From contig NW_026570226.1 of NCBI RefSeq assembly GCF_019649055.1, positions 372,001-436,000 on the forward strand: 64,000 nt of DNA, read 5' to 3'. The notes beneath the pieces were generated by a model. That model had not been told where the DNA came from. It made no database searches and saw only the letters and a list, made by a program, of their open reading frames with translations. This document shows, one piece after another, positions 34,258 to 46,718 of this stretch. Source of the DNA: Paramacrobiotus metropolitanus (lineage: Eukaryota > Tardigrada > Eutardigrada > Parachela > Macrobiotidae). Every line of letters begins with the position of its first letter. The stretch's first letter is position 1. A program made the translations under genes and the position numbers.

Positions 34258-34805
34258 AGTCCCTGAGTTTTCGATCAGGAACAGTGGAGCACGACAAACA
34301 AGGAGACTTTTCCGAGTTACGATCACCCAAAGCGATACGGCGATGTCATCACAAAGGGAACGTATTGCGAAGAAAGATTACTGCATAATGTAACAATGCG
34401 GTATCAGAAACAGGATGATAGTGCAAAGACTGCAGGGCTAAACAGTACTTCTAGTCATGAACTGGTAATGCGCAAGTAAAAATCGTTATACTACAGTAGT
34501 GGGAAATAATGCAACACCGAAAGCTGGAACTGCAAAAACTGCAAATTGAGTGCAAAATAAATATTATTATAAAATGCTTGAAAAGAATCAAAAGATTAAG
34601 GATTCTGCAATCCGAAAAATAAATACAATAAAAGTACTGTGCTAGGGCAAAATGTGAGGCGACGGATAGGCGCCGATAGAGTGACGGCGTGGTGTTTAAG
34701 TTCACGTTTCGCCTAACACTTTACTACTAAACGCTCAAGGTTTGCGCGACGGCGACGCGCGCACGAAAAAAAATATCCAAAACAAAATTTTTTTTAAAAA
34801 TGGTA
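34258..34805. promoter_or_regulatory. Upstream region of OXNAD1
   Basis: The 5' flank of OXNAD1 with no recognisable core promoter motif. An alternating CG-rich patch (GCGACGGCGACGCGCGCACG, about 34744) sits in AT-rich DNA just before the hAT-like insertion. Confidence 0.3.
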
Positions 34806-34813
34806 CTCGTAGT

Positions 34814-35667
34814 TAGTGCCCTGCAACGGAGTCGAAAACTTCGTCCAGCCCGATCCGAACTAATAAATTTTTCTCCGAACCCAGTCCGACTCCGAATTTT
34901 CAAAATCATACTCCGACCACTCCGATCCGTAAATGTTTTTTACAAATCCGAATCCAGTCCGATCCGCTCCGAAAATTTTTGTCATATTTTTTTTATCTCG
35001 TTTCAGAAAAATCTAAAATACCTATACTATCCGCTGCAACAATTAAAGATCCAAGCCAAGTTATCATCAAAAGTTTCAATTTTCAAAATCTTCGGAACGT
35101 TTATTTGATTTTTATGTAATCTAAGTTTAAATTTTCCGTCGTCTTAGCCATAGATTGCTCATACCTGAGCGTTTTCGAGTTGCGAATTCCGAAAATTTTG
35201 ATCTTTTTGCCATCGCAAAAACCACAGTTTCTGGCTGTTGCTTTCACGTGTTAGTGGCATCTCTTTTAGTTCTCAACAAAAAACTCATAAAAGTTGTAAT
35301 TCGGATTTCTTTCTTTGATTGAACAAGCTTCGCCTCTAACAAAGGGTACAGAGTAACTAAAGTTAACGTAATAGAAGTAGTTACGTTTAGTGCTTTACCG
35401 AATCACAAAGGAGCCTCGCGCGGAGCGCGAAGCTGACGATGCTTTTTGTCCTAAAAATTATGGAAATTCTATAAAAATTAGTTGAAATATAATTTTATTT
35501 CGGATAATTCGGAGTCATAATTACATCCGAATCCGATCCATTCAGGCAAGCCTAAACTCCGAAACCACTCCGATCCGAATATTTTTAAAACAAATCCGTC
35601 CAATCCGCTCCGAAAATCGGAGTGGATTCGGAGCGGTTCGGATTTACCAGTACGTTGCAGGGCTCTA
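34814..35667. mobile_element. Non-autonomous hAT-like DNA transposon, 854 bp, with 8-bp target duplication
   Basis: The ends are TAGTGCCCTGCAACG (34814) and, as reverse complement of the right end, TAGAGCCCTGCAACG (ending 35667): 15-bp terminal inverted repeats with one mismatch. Both sides are flanked by the identical 8-mer CTCGTAGT (34806-34813 and 35668-35675). An 8-bp duplication and TAG/CAG-type ends with CCTGCA are characteristic of hAT transposons. Subterminal regions are packed with degenerate repeats of TCCGAATCCGATCC (left) and the inverted GGATTCGGAGCGG (right), the type of array hAT transposases bind. There is no transposase ORF, so it is a MITE-like passenger. It lies in the divergent intergenic region between OXNAD1 and CIR1. 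Confidence 0.9.
35416..35430. repeat. GC hairpin inside the hAT-like element
   Basis: TCGCGC, loop GGA, GCGCGA. It resembles the two GC-rich hairpins between the SLC6 genes. Confidence 0.7.
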
Positions 35668-35854
35668 CTCGTAGTAACGTAGTTATGTAAATCTGCAATC
35701 TGCATCCTTTTAGTCTTGGACTTGAAAGCTGAAATTTATCACTGATATCCGTGGTTTTTCTGTTTTTTTTTTCTGTTTTTGCAGTTTGTTGCTCTGAGTC
35801 CTTTTCTTTGGTTCAGGTGAACGAAGTTTTGATTTATCACCCATCAGCGCCAAA

Positions 35855-38132
35855 ATGGGAAAGGGGTTCAATAATTATATGTCCAAGAAGTTCTTCCATC
35901 CTTCGAATTTGGACAACGTAAAAAGGGTAAGATGTTGAGAAAATAATGGCAGTTACTTATGGCACTTTCGTCAGGGCTTCTTCAGTTTTGGCTTCAGTTT
36001 GTTGAGAATAATTGATAATCTTACTTTTGCATTACATTTAGGTTTGGATGGCAGAACAGCAGAAAGAAGCGGAGAAGACGAAACAGGACGAATTAAGGAA
36101 ACAATACGAACGCGAACAGGAATTATACAACAATCGTGCGCTGATTAGTAACGACGAAAAACTCAAGCTGGGTATTAACTTTATGTATGAATTACCTCCC
36201 GGTGCAAAAAGAGATGAAGAGCGAGACTTGAATGAGCCAGAAGTGAAGTTTGAATGGCAAAGAAAATACCATGCTCCTCGTGAAAGGTAAACCAGACCTC
36301 GCTGGATGTTGTTTTTAGCGACGTTTCCGAAACGTTCTAAAATTTTTTGGGTCAGATATTTGATAATAATTAATATTATAAGAAACTTTGTAGAGCAGTT
36401 TGGCAGAAGTATACGATAAATAAGCTTTAAAAACAATAATCAATAATGCTCGTTTTAAAACTAATTTGTCAGTTTGGGAGTTTTGTGAATTATCCATTAT
36501 TATCCTATCGATTAATATGTCAGAATATTATTATTATATTTTGTTGTTTTCAGCTTCGTTGAAATCTAGTTTTTGGGATTGGTTAACGTTACTGTCGCCG
36601 TCTCTGATGTCGAAAGCTCGAAATGCTGCGTAATAGTTTGTTGAATTAATGGTGGTGTTGTTTTTCGACACAGCTTCGCTGTGGGGAAGGAAGATGTCCG
36701 CGATCAGCCATTTGGTATCGCTGTGCGAAATGTCCGCTGTATCAAATGCCACAAATGGGGTCACATCAACACTGACAGAGAGTGCCCGTTATTCAACAGC
36801 GCACCGGTGGTGCCCGAGGAAAAACGGAGGCAGAATGGGGCTTCGGGGAAAGATGGTAGGGCTGATTTCTAAGATTTTCGGAGGATTGCATTGATTGTGT
36901 ATGATTTTACAGCTGCCACTGCAACACCTGCCGAGCTCATGGAAAAGATGGCAGAAGAAGGGTACAAATTGAAAGATTCCGTTGTTGGATGGAGAAGAAA
37001 CGACCTGCAGGCTAAAAATCAGATTTATGTGGAGAGCGAGGACGAGGAAAGTGCTGAAATTGAATTTTTGAAATCGCTTACAAAAAAGCAGAAAAAGAAG
37101 CTTTTACGGAAGCTGGAAAAATTGGAAAAGAGCAATCGTAAAAGAGGTTAGCAGATTTTGTAACAATAAATACGTTTTATGTGAAGTTTTACAGGTTGTA
37201 ACTGCTCACTTTTACGTGGTTTTTGGGCGATAGGTGATGGAAAAAGCCCTGGCAGTAATAAGAGCGACAAACACAATGTGGACCGGAAAAAGAGAAAGGA
37301 CAGGGTTGACAGTTCGGATTCTTCGGATGATGATCGGCCAACCTCAAGCGGTAGAGTAGATAGTCGAAGGCCATATGATGAACACGACACTGCAAATCGC
37401 AAAGATCGTGATGGTCGCAGGGTGTCTGAGGTAAGTTGCAGTGTTCTTGTTGCAGTTTTAGGGACACTCACAGCGGGTAGTGCCAAACACCGCATTTTCA
37501 ACTCAAAAGAGAAAACGTAACTGCGCCAAGTTCTTAAGAATTTTTTTAACATTAGCACGCGCAGTATCTGCAGGCGTCATGTGTTTAACTTACAGTGTCG
37601 TCTGGTCTGAATTTCAGCATTGTCCGAGAATTTAGAAGATTAAAGCTGTTCTTTATTAGAGCTTTATAAATACTGGTAGAAGGTCCAACTTTTTTTGTGT
37701 GAGTGACCAGTGTGTTGTAAAGTATTCTGTTTCATAGGACAGTATTATCAGCCCGACATGGAAGATAGAATGCTTTCTGTTAACCAACATAGTTAAATAT
37801 TTAGAGAAAAATCTGACATGTGTTGAATAAGCCATGCACATAATTCTGTTTCCAGTTCCCGGCCTCGTGCAATGCTTTTTGTTGCAGTGTCGCATTCATG
37901 ACCAAGAACCGAACGGTGAAATATTTTTTCGTTGCAGAGTTTTCGTCATCGCGATTCTGATAAGCCGGTCCATGGTCATTCCAGACGGTCACGTACTCGT
38001 AGCAAGTCTCCTTCCAGAACTGCACGCCGAGAGCCACCATCCCGTTCGCCTCGCCGACGCCGCTCACCTGATACACGACGGTCTCGAAGCAGATCACGAT
38101 CACCCTACACTGCCTACAGCAGGCGCGCTTGA
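35855..38132 (+). CDS. CIR1: Corepressor interacting with RBPJ 1 (CIR1)
   Basis: Six exons: 35855-35926, 36042-36286, 36674-36855, 36913-37146, 37234-37430, 37938-38132; 374 aa. The N-terminal CIR domain is clear: [20 protein letters not shown], then [18 protein letters not shown] and [17 protein letters not shown] zinc knuckle follows ([16 protein letters not shown], about residues 120-135), then the conserved [20 protein letters not shown] block. The C-terminus is an Arg/Ser domain ([16 protein letters not shown]..., ending AYSRRA) as in splicing-speckle proteins. CIR1 links RBPJ (CSL) to histone deacetylase in Notch target repression and is also found with splicing factors. The tail is shorter than in vertebrates (about 450 aa). 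The gene converges on SF3B1. Confidence 0.93.
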
Positions 38133-38425
38133 AAAATCATTTTTGCAGTATTGATTGATGTAGAAATAATCTTTAGCCGTAATGTGCTTGTATCTTTTTT
38201 GATTAGGATATGGAAAGCCCTTGTATCATGTTTACATAAAACGAATCAGCTTCTACAATATTTTTATTTTAAAGAAGGTGGATGAGTCCGGATGTATATG
38301 TGTTGTTGTGAAACGTTCAGCATGTTCCCAGTTTAGTAAATTGAGTGATTGGGCGAGACATTGATTGTTATTCGCACCAAACAGAAGATGGAAAGTGTGA
38401 CTGGTTATCTGTAGATCGAGCGCAT

Positions 38426-38431
38426 TTTATT
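38426..38431 (-). terminator. Candidate polyadenylation signal of SF3B1
   Basis: AATAAA on the minus strand, 161 nt after the SF3B1 stop. Confidence 0.5.
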
Positions 38432-38492
38432 CATGGTCAACGAAAAGCAAGGAATGAACTGTTCATAATATCGGTAAAACGTTGATTAACTC

Positions 38493-38498
38493 AATAAA
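38493..38498 (+). terminator. Candidate polyadenylation signal of CIR1
   Basis: AATAAA on the plus strand, 361 nt after the CIR1 stop and beyond the SF3B1 signal, so the two 3' UTRs may overlap by some 70-100 nt. Confidence 0.4.
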
Positions 38499-38591
38499 GA
38501 ATTTCCGATCCGATGTAGAAATAAGAAGCACACATTAAAACTGAAATTTTTAGTGATGCAAAATGCCACAAGACAATTTATGAAAAAAGTG

Positions 38592-41500
38592 CTATAACAC
38601 ATAATCCAGCTCGCACCGTTCATACACACTGTTACCATCGTTCGGAACCTTAGGATACGCGGCGACCATAGCGTCTTGTGCTCCGATGTAAAGCGTGTTG
38701 TAAACACGCCAATAGTTTTCCCGGACACGACGAGCAGGATGAAACAGCCCCTGCAGCACGTACTGAAGCAGACGGAGTGGACCCAGTGATACACGCATGC
38801 CTTCCACGGCAGCCATAAAAGCTTGCGCCATATGCGGGGATGTTTCGAAGATATTCGGCCATACCAAATTCAACAAATGGTTCAACGCATCCTCACAACC
38901 AAAACCATAAACTCCCAAAGCCATGTGTCCAACTGCTGAACAGGCGGTCTGTCGGTGCACCAGATCTCTGTAAAAATTTCACACCAGATTAGACAAGAAC
39001 ACGCTACAATCACTACTATTAAACAGGCGTAATTAAATACTATTATTAAATAGGCGTTTCAACTAACAACCGTAATGCTATTCTAAACAATAGCACACAA
39101 TTCAGCAAGGAATACGAACAATACATACAGCTGAACAAAACAAACACCAGGTACACCGAACAAAAAGGTTAAAAAATAATGACAAACCATTTTCCCGTTC
39201 TCGGCTTCCCAGCAAGCTTTTGCTGTGCTCTGTACAAGCGCAAAGACTTACCTGTCCATAAGTGCATCCTCCAAAAGCGGCGTAACAGCATAAATGTAGT
39301 CCTTCCCCATTTCACCAATGTATTCAAACATGAAAGACAATGCCTTCAAAACACCATTCTGCACGTTAAGCTCCGGTACACGATACTCATTCATTAACGC
39401 AGGCAACACAGTAAACGGGGAGCACGTTTCCGCCACGATGGCAATAGCCACGGTTGTACAGACACGATTCTGACGTTCCTGAACCTTCAGGTTGTTCAAC
39501 AAAGTTGCGAGTACATCATGCGGTCCAATGGCCTTTGCGATGTATCCAAACGTGTTGACAGTAGCTCGCCGAATGGCCTTCTTGTGAGCTTTCAGCAGCT
39601 CCAGTAATTCGAAGCAGATCCGCATCCACTCCCGGGCACTGACATATTCAGCTCCTCGATCGGCAATACGTCCCACGAGATCAATACAGTTCTCTTGGAC
39701 CTTTTCGTGACGATTCTTCAAAATGGGGGTCAATCGTGGCAGTAGATCCTTTATGGGCGGAGTCATCTTGGTCATTCCAATTACATTTACAATACCCTTC
39801 AGGGCGCCCAAAATACTACCCAATACTTCGGGATATTCTTCACCCAAATATTCATATAAAACAACACCCAGATGACCCATCAACTTTTCTTCGTTGCAAG
39901 TTTTCATGACCCCGGCAACCTAAAATACATATTATAAAAAATTGTTCAGTATCAGATAATTTTATGAGTATGCAAACACGCAAGACTTCAAATGGAATTA
40001 TGGAAGAAAGCAAGCACTGCTTACCTTTGAAATTAAATCTGCCGCCTGCTGTCGCACTTTGGCTGCCTTGTTGTTTAAACGCCACAAGATGGTACCACAA
40101 ATTTGCGGCAAATATGGCTTGCAGCGCTTTCCCAGTGAATTAACAACCATACCAAAACCGCTAAGCATCACCACATCTTCTGTTGTCTGCTCTTGAAAAG
40201 CATACAATATGCCATCAATCAGCTGCTCTTCCAGACGGTTATCAATATCCGCGGAGCCCAACGCTTCCAGAACTTTCTCAATGGTTTCCATCACCATTTT
40301 GCGGTATTGTTCATTTTCATCCTTCAAATCATCCACCACTTTCGCAATGATTGTCGACGCACCGACTTTATTGGCAATTTCTACCGTCGTCTCGACAAGC
40401 TGCTTGTAATTTCGCTTATCCAATGCCATTCGATGATTCCAGAATGCCCTGAAAAAATGCGGCAGGATTTCATCGCGAATGTACTGAGCTTCCACACCTT
40501 CCGTGCCACAGCACTGCTTGACGACTTTTAATACAATTTTCTTCATTTCCTCATCGGGAGACGAAAATTCTCGAATCAAAATAATCATCACTTCACGAGT
40601 ATAGTAACTAGCATATTCGGCGTCCATAAGAGGAATGAGGAACCCAATGGCTTTCAAGAATGCCGCCAAACCTTTTCCGCGATGCGTTCGGATACCCTGC
40701 CACAGTGGTTTCAACACGCTGTCGAACGATTCGATACCGTATGGCGCAGCGGACTCAGCCAACGCTGCCAGGGATAACGCAGTGATAGTTCGTACTTTTT
40801 GCTGCTCATCCTCCAATCCGTGTTCGATGATCTCGACCAAACTTCGCAAATGGGGCAATACCGCACAACCCATCAGAATGGAGATCTGCTGGACAATCTT
40901 GATACCAGTGTGCCGTGCCTGCCATGACTTCTTGCTCTTACACACTGCTTTCAGGAAAGGAATTAACGAAGGAATACCAAGCGCTGATGCAACAACGGCA
41001 AAAGCCCGAGCTGTCGTGTTACGGACGTATTCATCGATGTTATCAATATCTGGACGCATAACCGAAATCATCGTGGCCAGTCCAGCCGCTTTGGCCAAGT
41101 TCGAAATAATTTCTCGCCCTTCGACGCGAGCATAATAATCCTCATCAATTAACAGCGGTTCAATGACGACCAGAATTTTATGAACATACGGCCGGACCAT
41201 ATCATCGAGCTTGTACAAAACGCGATCAATAACTTTTACCAGCAAATGGCGCTCCTGATCTTCTAGAGTCGGAGACATCAGAAGCGGCAAAATCTGATTG
41301 AAAAGCGCTCCTGCCCCGAAGGTGCGCGCTTTATCGGTAATTTGACGCATAGCGGATTTTCTCATAGGCGGCGTGCCGTTCTTGATTTTTAGAAGCAATT
41401 TCATAATCTGACGTTCCTTTTGTTCCTCCGGTGATAGATTCTCTTCATCCACTTCCTGGAGCAATTTATCAAAATACTGCGTGTCTTCCGGTTTCAACAT

Positions 41501-44121
41501 AGGTAATTCTGGATCCTGTGGTTGCGCATTCAAAATATTCTTGTTACTACTAGCAGCAGCTTCGGTCTGCATAAAGAATCCTCCGACTCCCGACATGGGC
41601 GTTGGTGTTGCCAGCAGTTTCCTGGTTGGAGTCCGAATCGGCTGATAACCGGCCGGGGCAGGCAGGACTTTGTATCCCGGCGGAAACAGCGCATCCAGCT
41701 CCTCATCAGTGAGATAGCGATTACGGTCGTCCATTTCCTTTTCGAACCGGAAGGCCTGGATCTGTTCGGGGGTCATATTCATCAAATGTCCCGGAGTCGG
41801 TGTCGCCATTCCCATGGCCTTCACGCCGAACGGCGTCGCCATCGTCATGTTGGGAGTCATCATGGGTGTCATAGCCGACGGTGTGGCCTGCGGCGTTTCA
41901 TCCCAACGCGACTTCCGTTTAGATACACTGGGAGTTTCCTGACCGCCACCGGGAGTTCGATCAGCTCGAGGAGTTTCCGCCCACCCAGCAGCCGCTGGTG
42001 TTTCGGCACCACTCGTGGCGCGCGGCGTTTCATCCCAACGATTGCGTTTCAGGGCCGGTGCGGCGGCTGCAACTGGAGTGGCAGCCCAGTGGGCAACACC
42101 AGAAGGGGCAGATGGGGTGGACGACCCAGCCGGGACATGGGAGGGCGTAGAGTCCCATTTTGGTGGTTGAAGAGGGGTGGCTTCGCTCCCAGAAACGCTG
42201 GCGACGGCAGTGACATCCGGTGTAGCGACATCCCATCTCGCTCGCTTTTTCGCTGCTGGTTTAGCTTCTCCATTGCCCACCGAGTGCAGCTCACCAGCCT
42301 TCGCTTTCTCGGCCAATTGTTGGCGAACTTCTTGTGTATCCCTTTTCACGCCCTGTTCTCGCATAACATGGGAGAAAGTTCTGGAAGCCACATCCGGAGT
42401 TTTCCCACCTGAAACCATATCCAGTCATTAAACATTTATAAATCGAAAATACTATGCAAAATCTAGGAACCTATACGCTATATCTACAAAACTGATGGCG
42501 AGACAGATTCATGGCTGCAATTAAGCATGAAAAACTTGTCACTTCATAAATAATTACGCAGCATGTGCGAGATATGCTGCAACTCGACACATCCCGTATT
42601 ACCCATCGTTCCAACTCGCCGGCTAAGTCCGTGGATATTGCAAAGGAGTATCTGTAAAGAATCTGGACATATCAGTTTTATTTGGGAAACTATGATAGCC
42701 TGAATCCGAGCCTACACGAAAGCCTGCGTACAAGCGAAGCGCAGTAATCTCGGAGCGGTGATCACGGCTCATCCCAGGGAATGCAATTTTTGCTTCAACG
42801 ATTTCCGTTCTACAAATGAATCTGTCCACCACAGTTCGCTCACCAGGTATGATTTAACTTAATAGCTACTGAACTTCGACAACACAAACGGCGACCAACA
42901 ATATATGTACGAGTACGAATTAAAGACTATTAATAATAATTATTTTTATTCAAGATTTATGTTACCGTTTTTCTGTAGGTACGTTCTGTGGACCCGCAGG
43001 TAGGTTGAATGATTGTATTTCTGATGGGTTTTTTATCTTCTTGTAATATTCAGTGCACATGGACGGTATAGTTACAGTACACAGTAACTTACGACACTAA
43101 GCTTACAATATAGATATTTGTTTGTACCAATGAAATACAGCACCAAATTACCGTTAAGCGGTTTCGCACTGAATTACATGCACTGAAAAGCGGTTTGGTT
43201 GTTTCAGTTCGATTTACCACTAATCCTACAAAATTTACCTAGTAATACAATTACAGTTACAGGCCAACCATACTCACCGTCCGCAAAAGGATCAAGCCGA
43301 TCTGGAGACAACTGAATACGCTGTCGACGCTTCTGATAGTCATTTTCGCGATCAATTACTCTGGCTCGACGATGCTCCGCCATAGGATCCACATCCTACA
43401 ATATACAGAGAAGATAATTATCATCGTTCGAAAACCCACGTTAGTAGCAATCCATTCTGTGGCATGAAGTTGTGTTATGTAACGCGAATGCGTAAAAGCA
43501 AACAATAATAAACTAATTTGTAAGTAGCCGCCTACGCGCTCATTGATTTTTCTGGAAACAAATTAAAGAGACACTGTTAAGGCTGAGGAGTTTGTTCTGT
43601 TCGGGAAGTACCAATTTTTACAGCCAGCTTATATTCCGTAACCATTCATATTTTCTGACCAAAAGTCACAGGTCTGCGCATGACATACCTGTCCAGAGGC
43701 TGCTGTCTCTCGGATGGCTGTCTGGGCCACTTTGTATGCGGCTTGCCTTCCCAGACCAGGTCGCATCTCTTCCTCGTCGTCATCTTCCTCTTCTTGCCCA
43801 CCAATCGACGTAACATATCCTTCAAATTTCCCTTTCTTTGCTGGAGCTGAGTAGATATCTTCGTCGAACACCCCTTCCTCTCCCAATCCAACAAATCGAC
43901 CATCCTCAAGACGGTTCTCTGCACCCTTCTTGCGCATGGCCTCCATCTGGGCCTCCAGATCTGGAATACAGCGCAGGACAGAAACTTTAAACAAAATTTA
44001 ATCTCACGAAGTAAATTCCTGCATAAATGATAAATTCCAAAACTACTTCTACAGATGGAATTAAACCTAATTATTAGGACGTGTTCATCATACCAGCAGT
44101 GGTTTTAGCAATATGCGCCAT
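38592..44121 (-). CDS. SF3B1: Splicing factor 3B subunit 1 (SF3B1)
   Basis: Six coding exons on minus: 44121-44094, 43960-43689, 43395-43278, 42408-40025, 39919-39252, 38967-38592; 1281 aa (human 1304). It is the HEAT-repeat scaffold of the U2 snRNP SF3b complex that clamps the branch-point duplex. The N-terminus begins [10 protein letters not shown] and has LDPFADGGKTPD. A region of RWDxTP/WxxTP repeats (RWDVATP, KWDSTP, RWDETP twice, GWAETP) would be the U2AF-ligand/cyclin-CDK region. The HEAT domain is highly conserved: [29 protein letters not shown] with the Lys mutated in human cancers retained, and [20 protein letters not shown]; it ends RCELDYVL. The first coding exon is only 28 nt. 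Some acidic N-terminal sequence of vertebrates is missing. It shares a 675-nt divergent upstream region with RPL7. Confidence 0.97.
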
Positions 44122-44796
44122 AACGCCAAATTGTCGATCGATAATGTTGAAGATCCTCCCTTCGTAGTAGGATAGATTTCGAAGAACTTTTATTTCTTAC
44201 GCATATCCCTTAGAAAATCGAACAACTAATTTACAAATTACCCACAATAATAATATACAAAAATCAAAATGAGAAAATCCACTTTATTTATTTGTACCCA
44301 CGGACCACGATACAAACACGGGTACATGATATGACGGGGACTAAAATCCCGACTTCGTTCAAGTTGCGTATGACTATGAACGTACGAAGCGTAAGTAGTA
44401 AGGGTTTACGCGTCAGGTGATGCCCCAAGCCACGACAAGCAACATGCACAGACTCAGTACCAGCCGCCCTAAGGATACCTCCGCGGTAGCGAATGGTTGG
44501 GTGGGAGTTTGAACAAGCCCTCCGCCGCTCCGAGTCCGAGCTTCGCGCTAAGGACTGAGTCCGAGCCTACGACTTACCGATTTCGACTCTCCCGAAACCT
44601 GTTTGCAGTTTTGGAGCGTTTTTGAATTTGTACTTTTCCCTGATTTCCTTAATCTTCATGTGTATTGGTACGTAGTACGTACGAACATACACTGCATTTT
44701 TTCTTGCATGTGAGCTATATGCGTAAAATTAATCAGCTCGGGATATAAACGCGTTTGTTTTCTTTCCACGCCAGATCTGGAATCAGTGATTCAGTC
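44122..44796. promoter_or_regulatory. Divergent SF3B1/RPL7 upstream region
   Basis: Between the two start codons is a 675-nt stretch that turns GC-rich at about 44400-44590, with a short repeated CGAGTCCGAG/TGAGTCCGAG motif at about 44536-44565. The pyrimidine-rich TTTGTTTTCTTTCC at about 44753 could be the TOP-like transcription start of RPL7 or the tract of a 5'-UTR acceptor (CACGCCAG|A at 44774). Confidence 0.4.
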
Positions 44797-45540
44797 ATGG
44801 CTGATCCATCGACGAAGACCCGTCTTCCCATGACACCGGAAACCGTGCTCAAGAAACGAAGACACGCAGCTGCAGCGCATGCGAAATCTGTTCGGTCCCA
44901 GATCAAAAAGCGTCAGTCAGCGCAGAACAAGCGGAGAATCATTTTTAAGCGCCCGGAGCAGTACATCAAGGAGTACCGCGCTAAGGAGCGAGATGAAGTT
45001 AGACTAAAGCGCCAAGCCAGCACTGCACAAAACTTCTTCGTACCCGACGAAACGAAGCTGGCATTCGTGGTACGCATAAAAGGAATCAACGGTATCAGTC
45101 CCAAGCCACGGAAAGTCTTACAACTCTTTCGCCTTCGCCAAATCAACAGTGGAGTTTTTGTGAAATTGAATAAAGCCACACTGAGCATGCTGCGCTTGGC
45201 CGATCCGTACATCACATGGGGATATCCCAACCTGAAGACCGTCAAGGATCTCGTGTACAAACGAGGATTTGCCAAGATTCAAGGAAAGCGAACGCCGCTG
45301 AACGATAACAGTCTTATCGAGAAGACTCTGGGACAGCAGAATATTCTCTGTACCGAGGACATTATTCATGAAGTCTTCACAGTCGGTCCTGCCTTCAAAG
45401 AGGTAACGAACTTTCTCTGGCCGTTCAAACTGAACAATCCCTCTGGTGGTTGGCGGAAAAAGAATGCTCATTTTGTTTCGGGTGGGGATTTCGGTAATCG
45501 TGAAGAGAAAGTGAATGTTCTGTTGCGAAAGATGATCTAA
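44797..45540 (+). CDS. RPL7: 60S ribosomal protein L7 (uL30)
   Basis: One uninterrupted exon of 247 aa (human 248). The basic N-terminal extension ([22 protein letters not shown]...) is followed by the uL30 core ([38 protein letters not shown]) and the eukaryotic C-terminal half ([20 protein letters not shown]..., [11 protein letters not shown]...[15 protein letters not shown]). It is a structural rRNA-binding protein of the large subunit. An in-frame path upstream lacks a better ATG, and the ATG at 44797 aligns with family starts. An intron-free reading frame is notable here, where neighbours have 2-17 exons. It is not obviously a retrocopy, because it sits in a divergent promoter arrangement and has no visible poly-A tract or flanking duplication. 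Confidence 0.97.
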   Translation: MADPSTKTRLPMTPETVLKKRRHAAAAHAKSVRSQIKKRQSAQNKRRIIFKRPEQYIKEYRAKERDEVRLKRQASTAQNFFVPDETKLAFVVRIKGINGISPKPRKVLQLFRLRQINSGVFVKLNKATLSMLRLADPYITWGYPNLKTVKDLVYKRGFAKIQGKRTPLNDNSLIEKTLGQQNILCTEDIIHEVFTVGPAFKEVTNFLWPFKLNNPSGGWRKKNAHFVSGGDFGNREEKVNVLLRKMI

Positions 45541-46718
45541 CCGTTTTATGCGTGAGTTGCCACTCACTGTATTGAGTTTGTTACAGATGTTCAGTTTTCG
45601 ACATGGTTGATATTACTGGATAATAATTGTCATCGCAGTGAATTCGTAATTTCATGCCAATGAAAATTGGAATGCTGGCATTTGTCTTGACTAATGTAAC
45701 GCATTCTTTACAACTTAATTTGCCAGAATTACGTTGTAAAAAAGTTTGAAAGTTTGAATAACCACCACTTTTTTAGGCTATTATTAAATCGATAAGAACT
45801 TAGAAGATTTTACGCAGATTTGGAAATGCCGGTGGTCGCCGGAGTTTGACTACTCAGCTGCTAGATGTACATGCCGGAGATGAATACTCGTGTACTTAAT
45901 TGATGATTTGCCACACAGTTAGTTTGTATTGTATAACTAGGTTTAGGTACTACAATAGAGGGTCAGAAAAAAGAACTAAAATTAAAGTGACGATTATAAT
46001 TTTTATTAACAATCGTACACGAAGTATGATCAAGCATCTGAAAGACAAAAGCAGTTAATAAATGTCCGAGTATTACCCGATTTAACAGAAATTAGCTGAT
46101 AAGCTATAAAGTTATTATAAGTCGCTAAGTACTTGGTAACAGCCTTTTTTACAACCTGAAGTGGATACGCCAGGGATATTTCCAATTTCCTTCTATATTT
46201 TTCACTAATTTGTTATATCTGTGTTTATATTATAATTATTATTATTATTACAGGTCATGTATCTAACTGTACGTGTGCATGAGTCACATAACATAATCAA
46301 GATGGCATTTGCAGCACGTTCAGAAAAAATGTTTATCGCCTGCCAGGATCGTAATACTCATTTGATGATATGTTTGACACACCTCGGATGTCTAGCTTCA
46401 ATTTGAGGAATTTAGCGGATAAACGCAAACGATTTACCCGCAGTTGCAAAACTGGCCGAAAGAGGGGCAGTACTACATAACTAATGTTTGCTGCTTGTAA
46501 ATTATGCAGTTTTTATTCTTTATATTGTCATAACCTGCATTCAGGGTTACTTTATCAACCGCAATTTGAGAGGCTAATTACTTAACTTCCCAAAGCGAAT
46601 GGATTAGTGCTAGCAGTTCTGGAGTTCTGATAACCATAATTACCGAGTTACCGGAGTTACCATAATTACCGATAAAGTGTTGCGGGTTGCATATACGAGC
46701 AAAGCTAACAGCTTTAAA
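45541..46718. other. Intergenic region between RPL7 and the integrin gene
   Basis: AT-rich, with a short ATT/TTA run at about 46236. A near-tandem ACCATAATTACCG/ACCGGAGTTACC stretch lies at about 46633-46675, just upstream of the integrin start. Nothing else is visible. Confidence 0.4.

Noticed and set aside
41522-42412. 296-codon plus-strand open frame over SF3B1
   Set aside because: It is antisense to the repeat-rich N-terminal part of SF3B1, has no domain, and results from codon bias of the real minus-strand exon.
44913-45567. Minus-strand frames of 120-149 codons over RPL7
   Set aside because: They mirror the conserved RPL7 coding sequence; no family resemblance.
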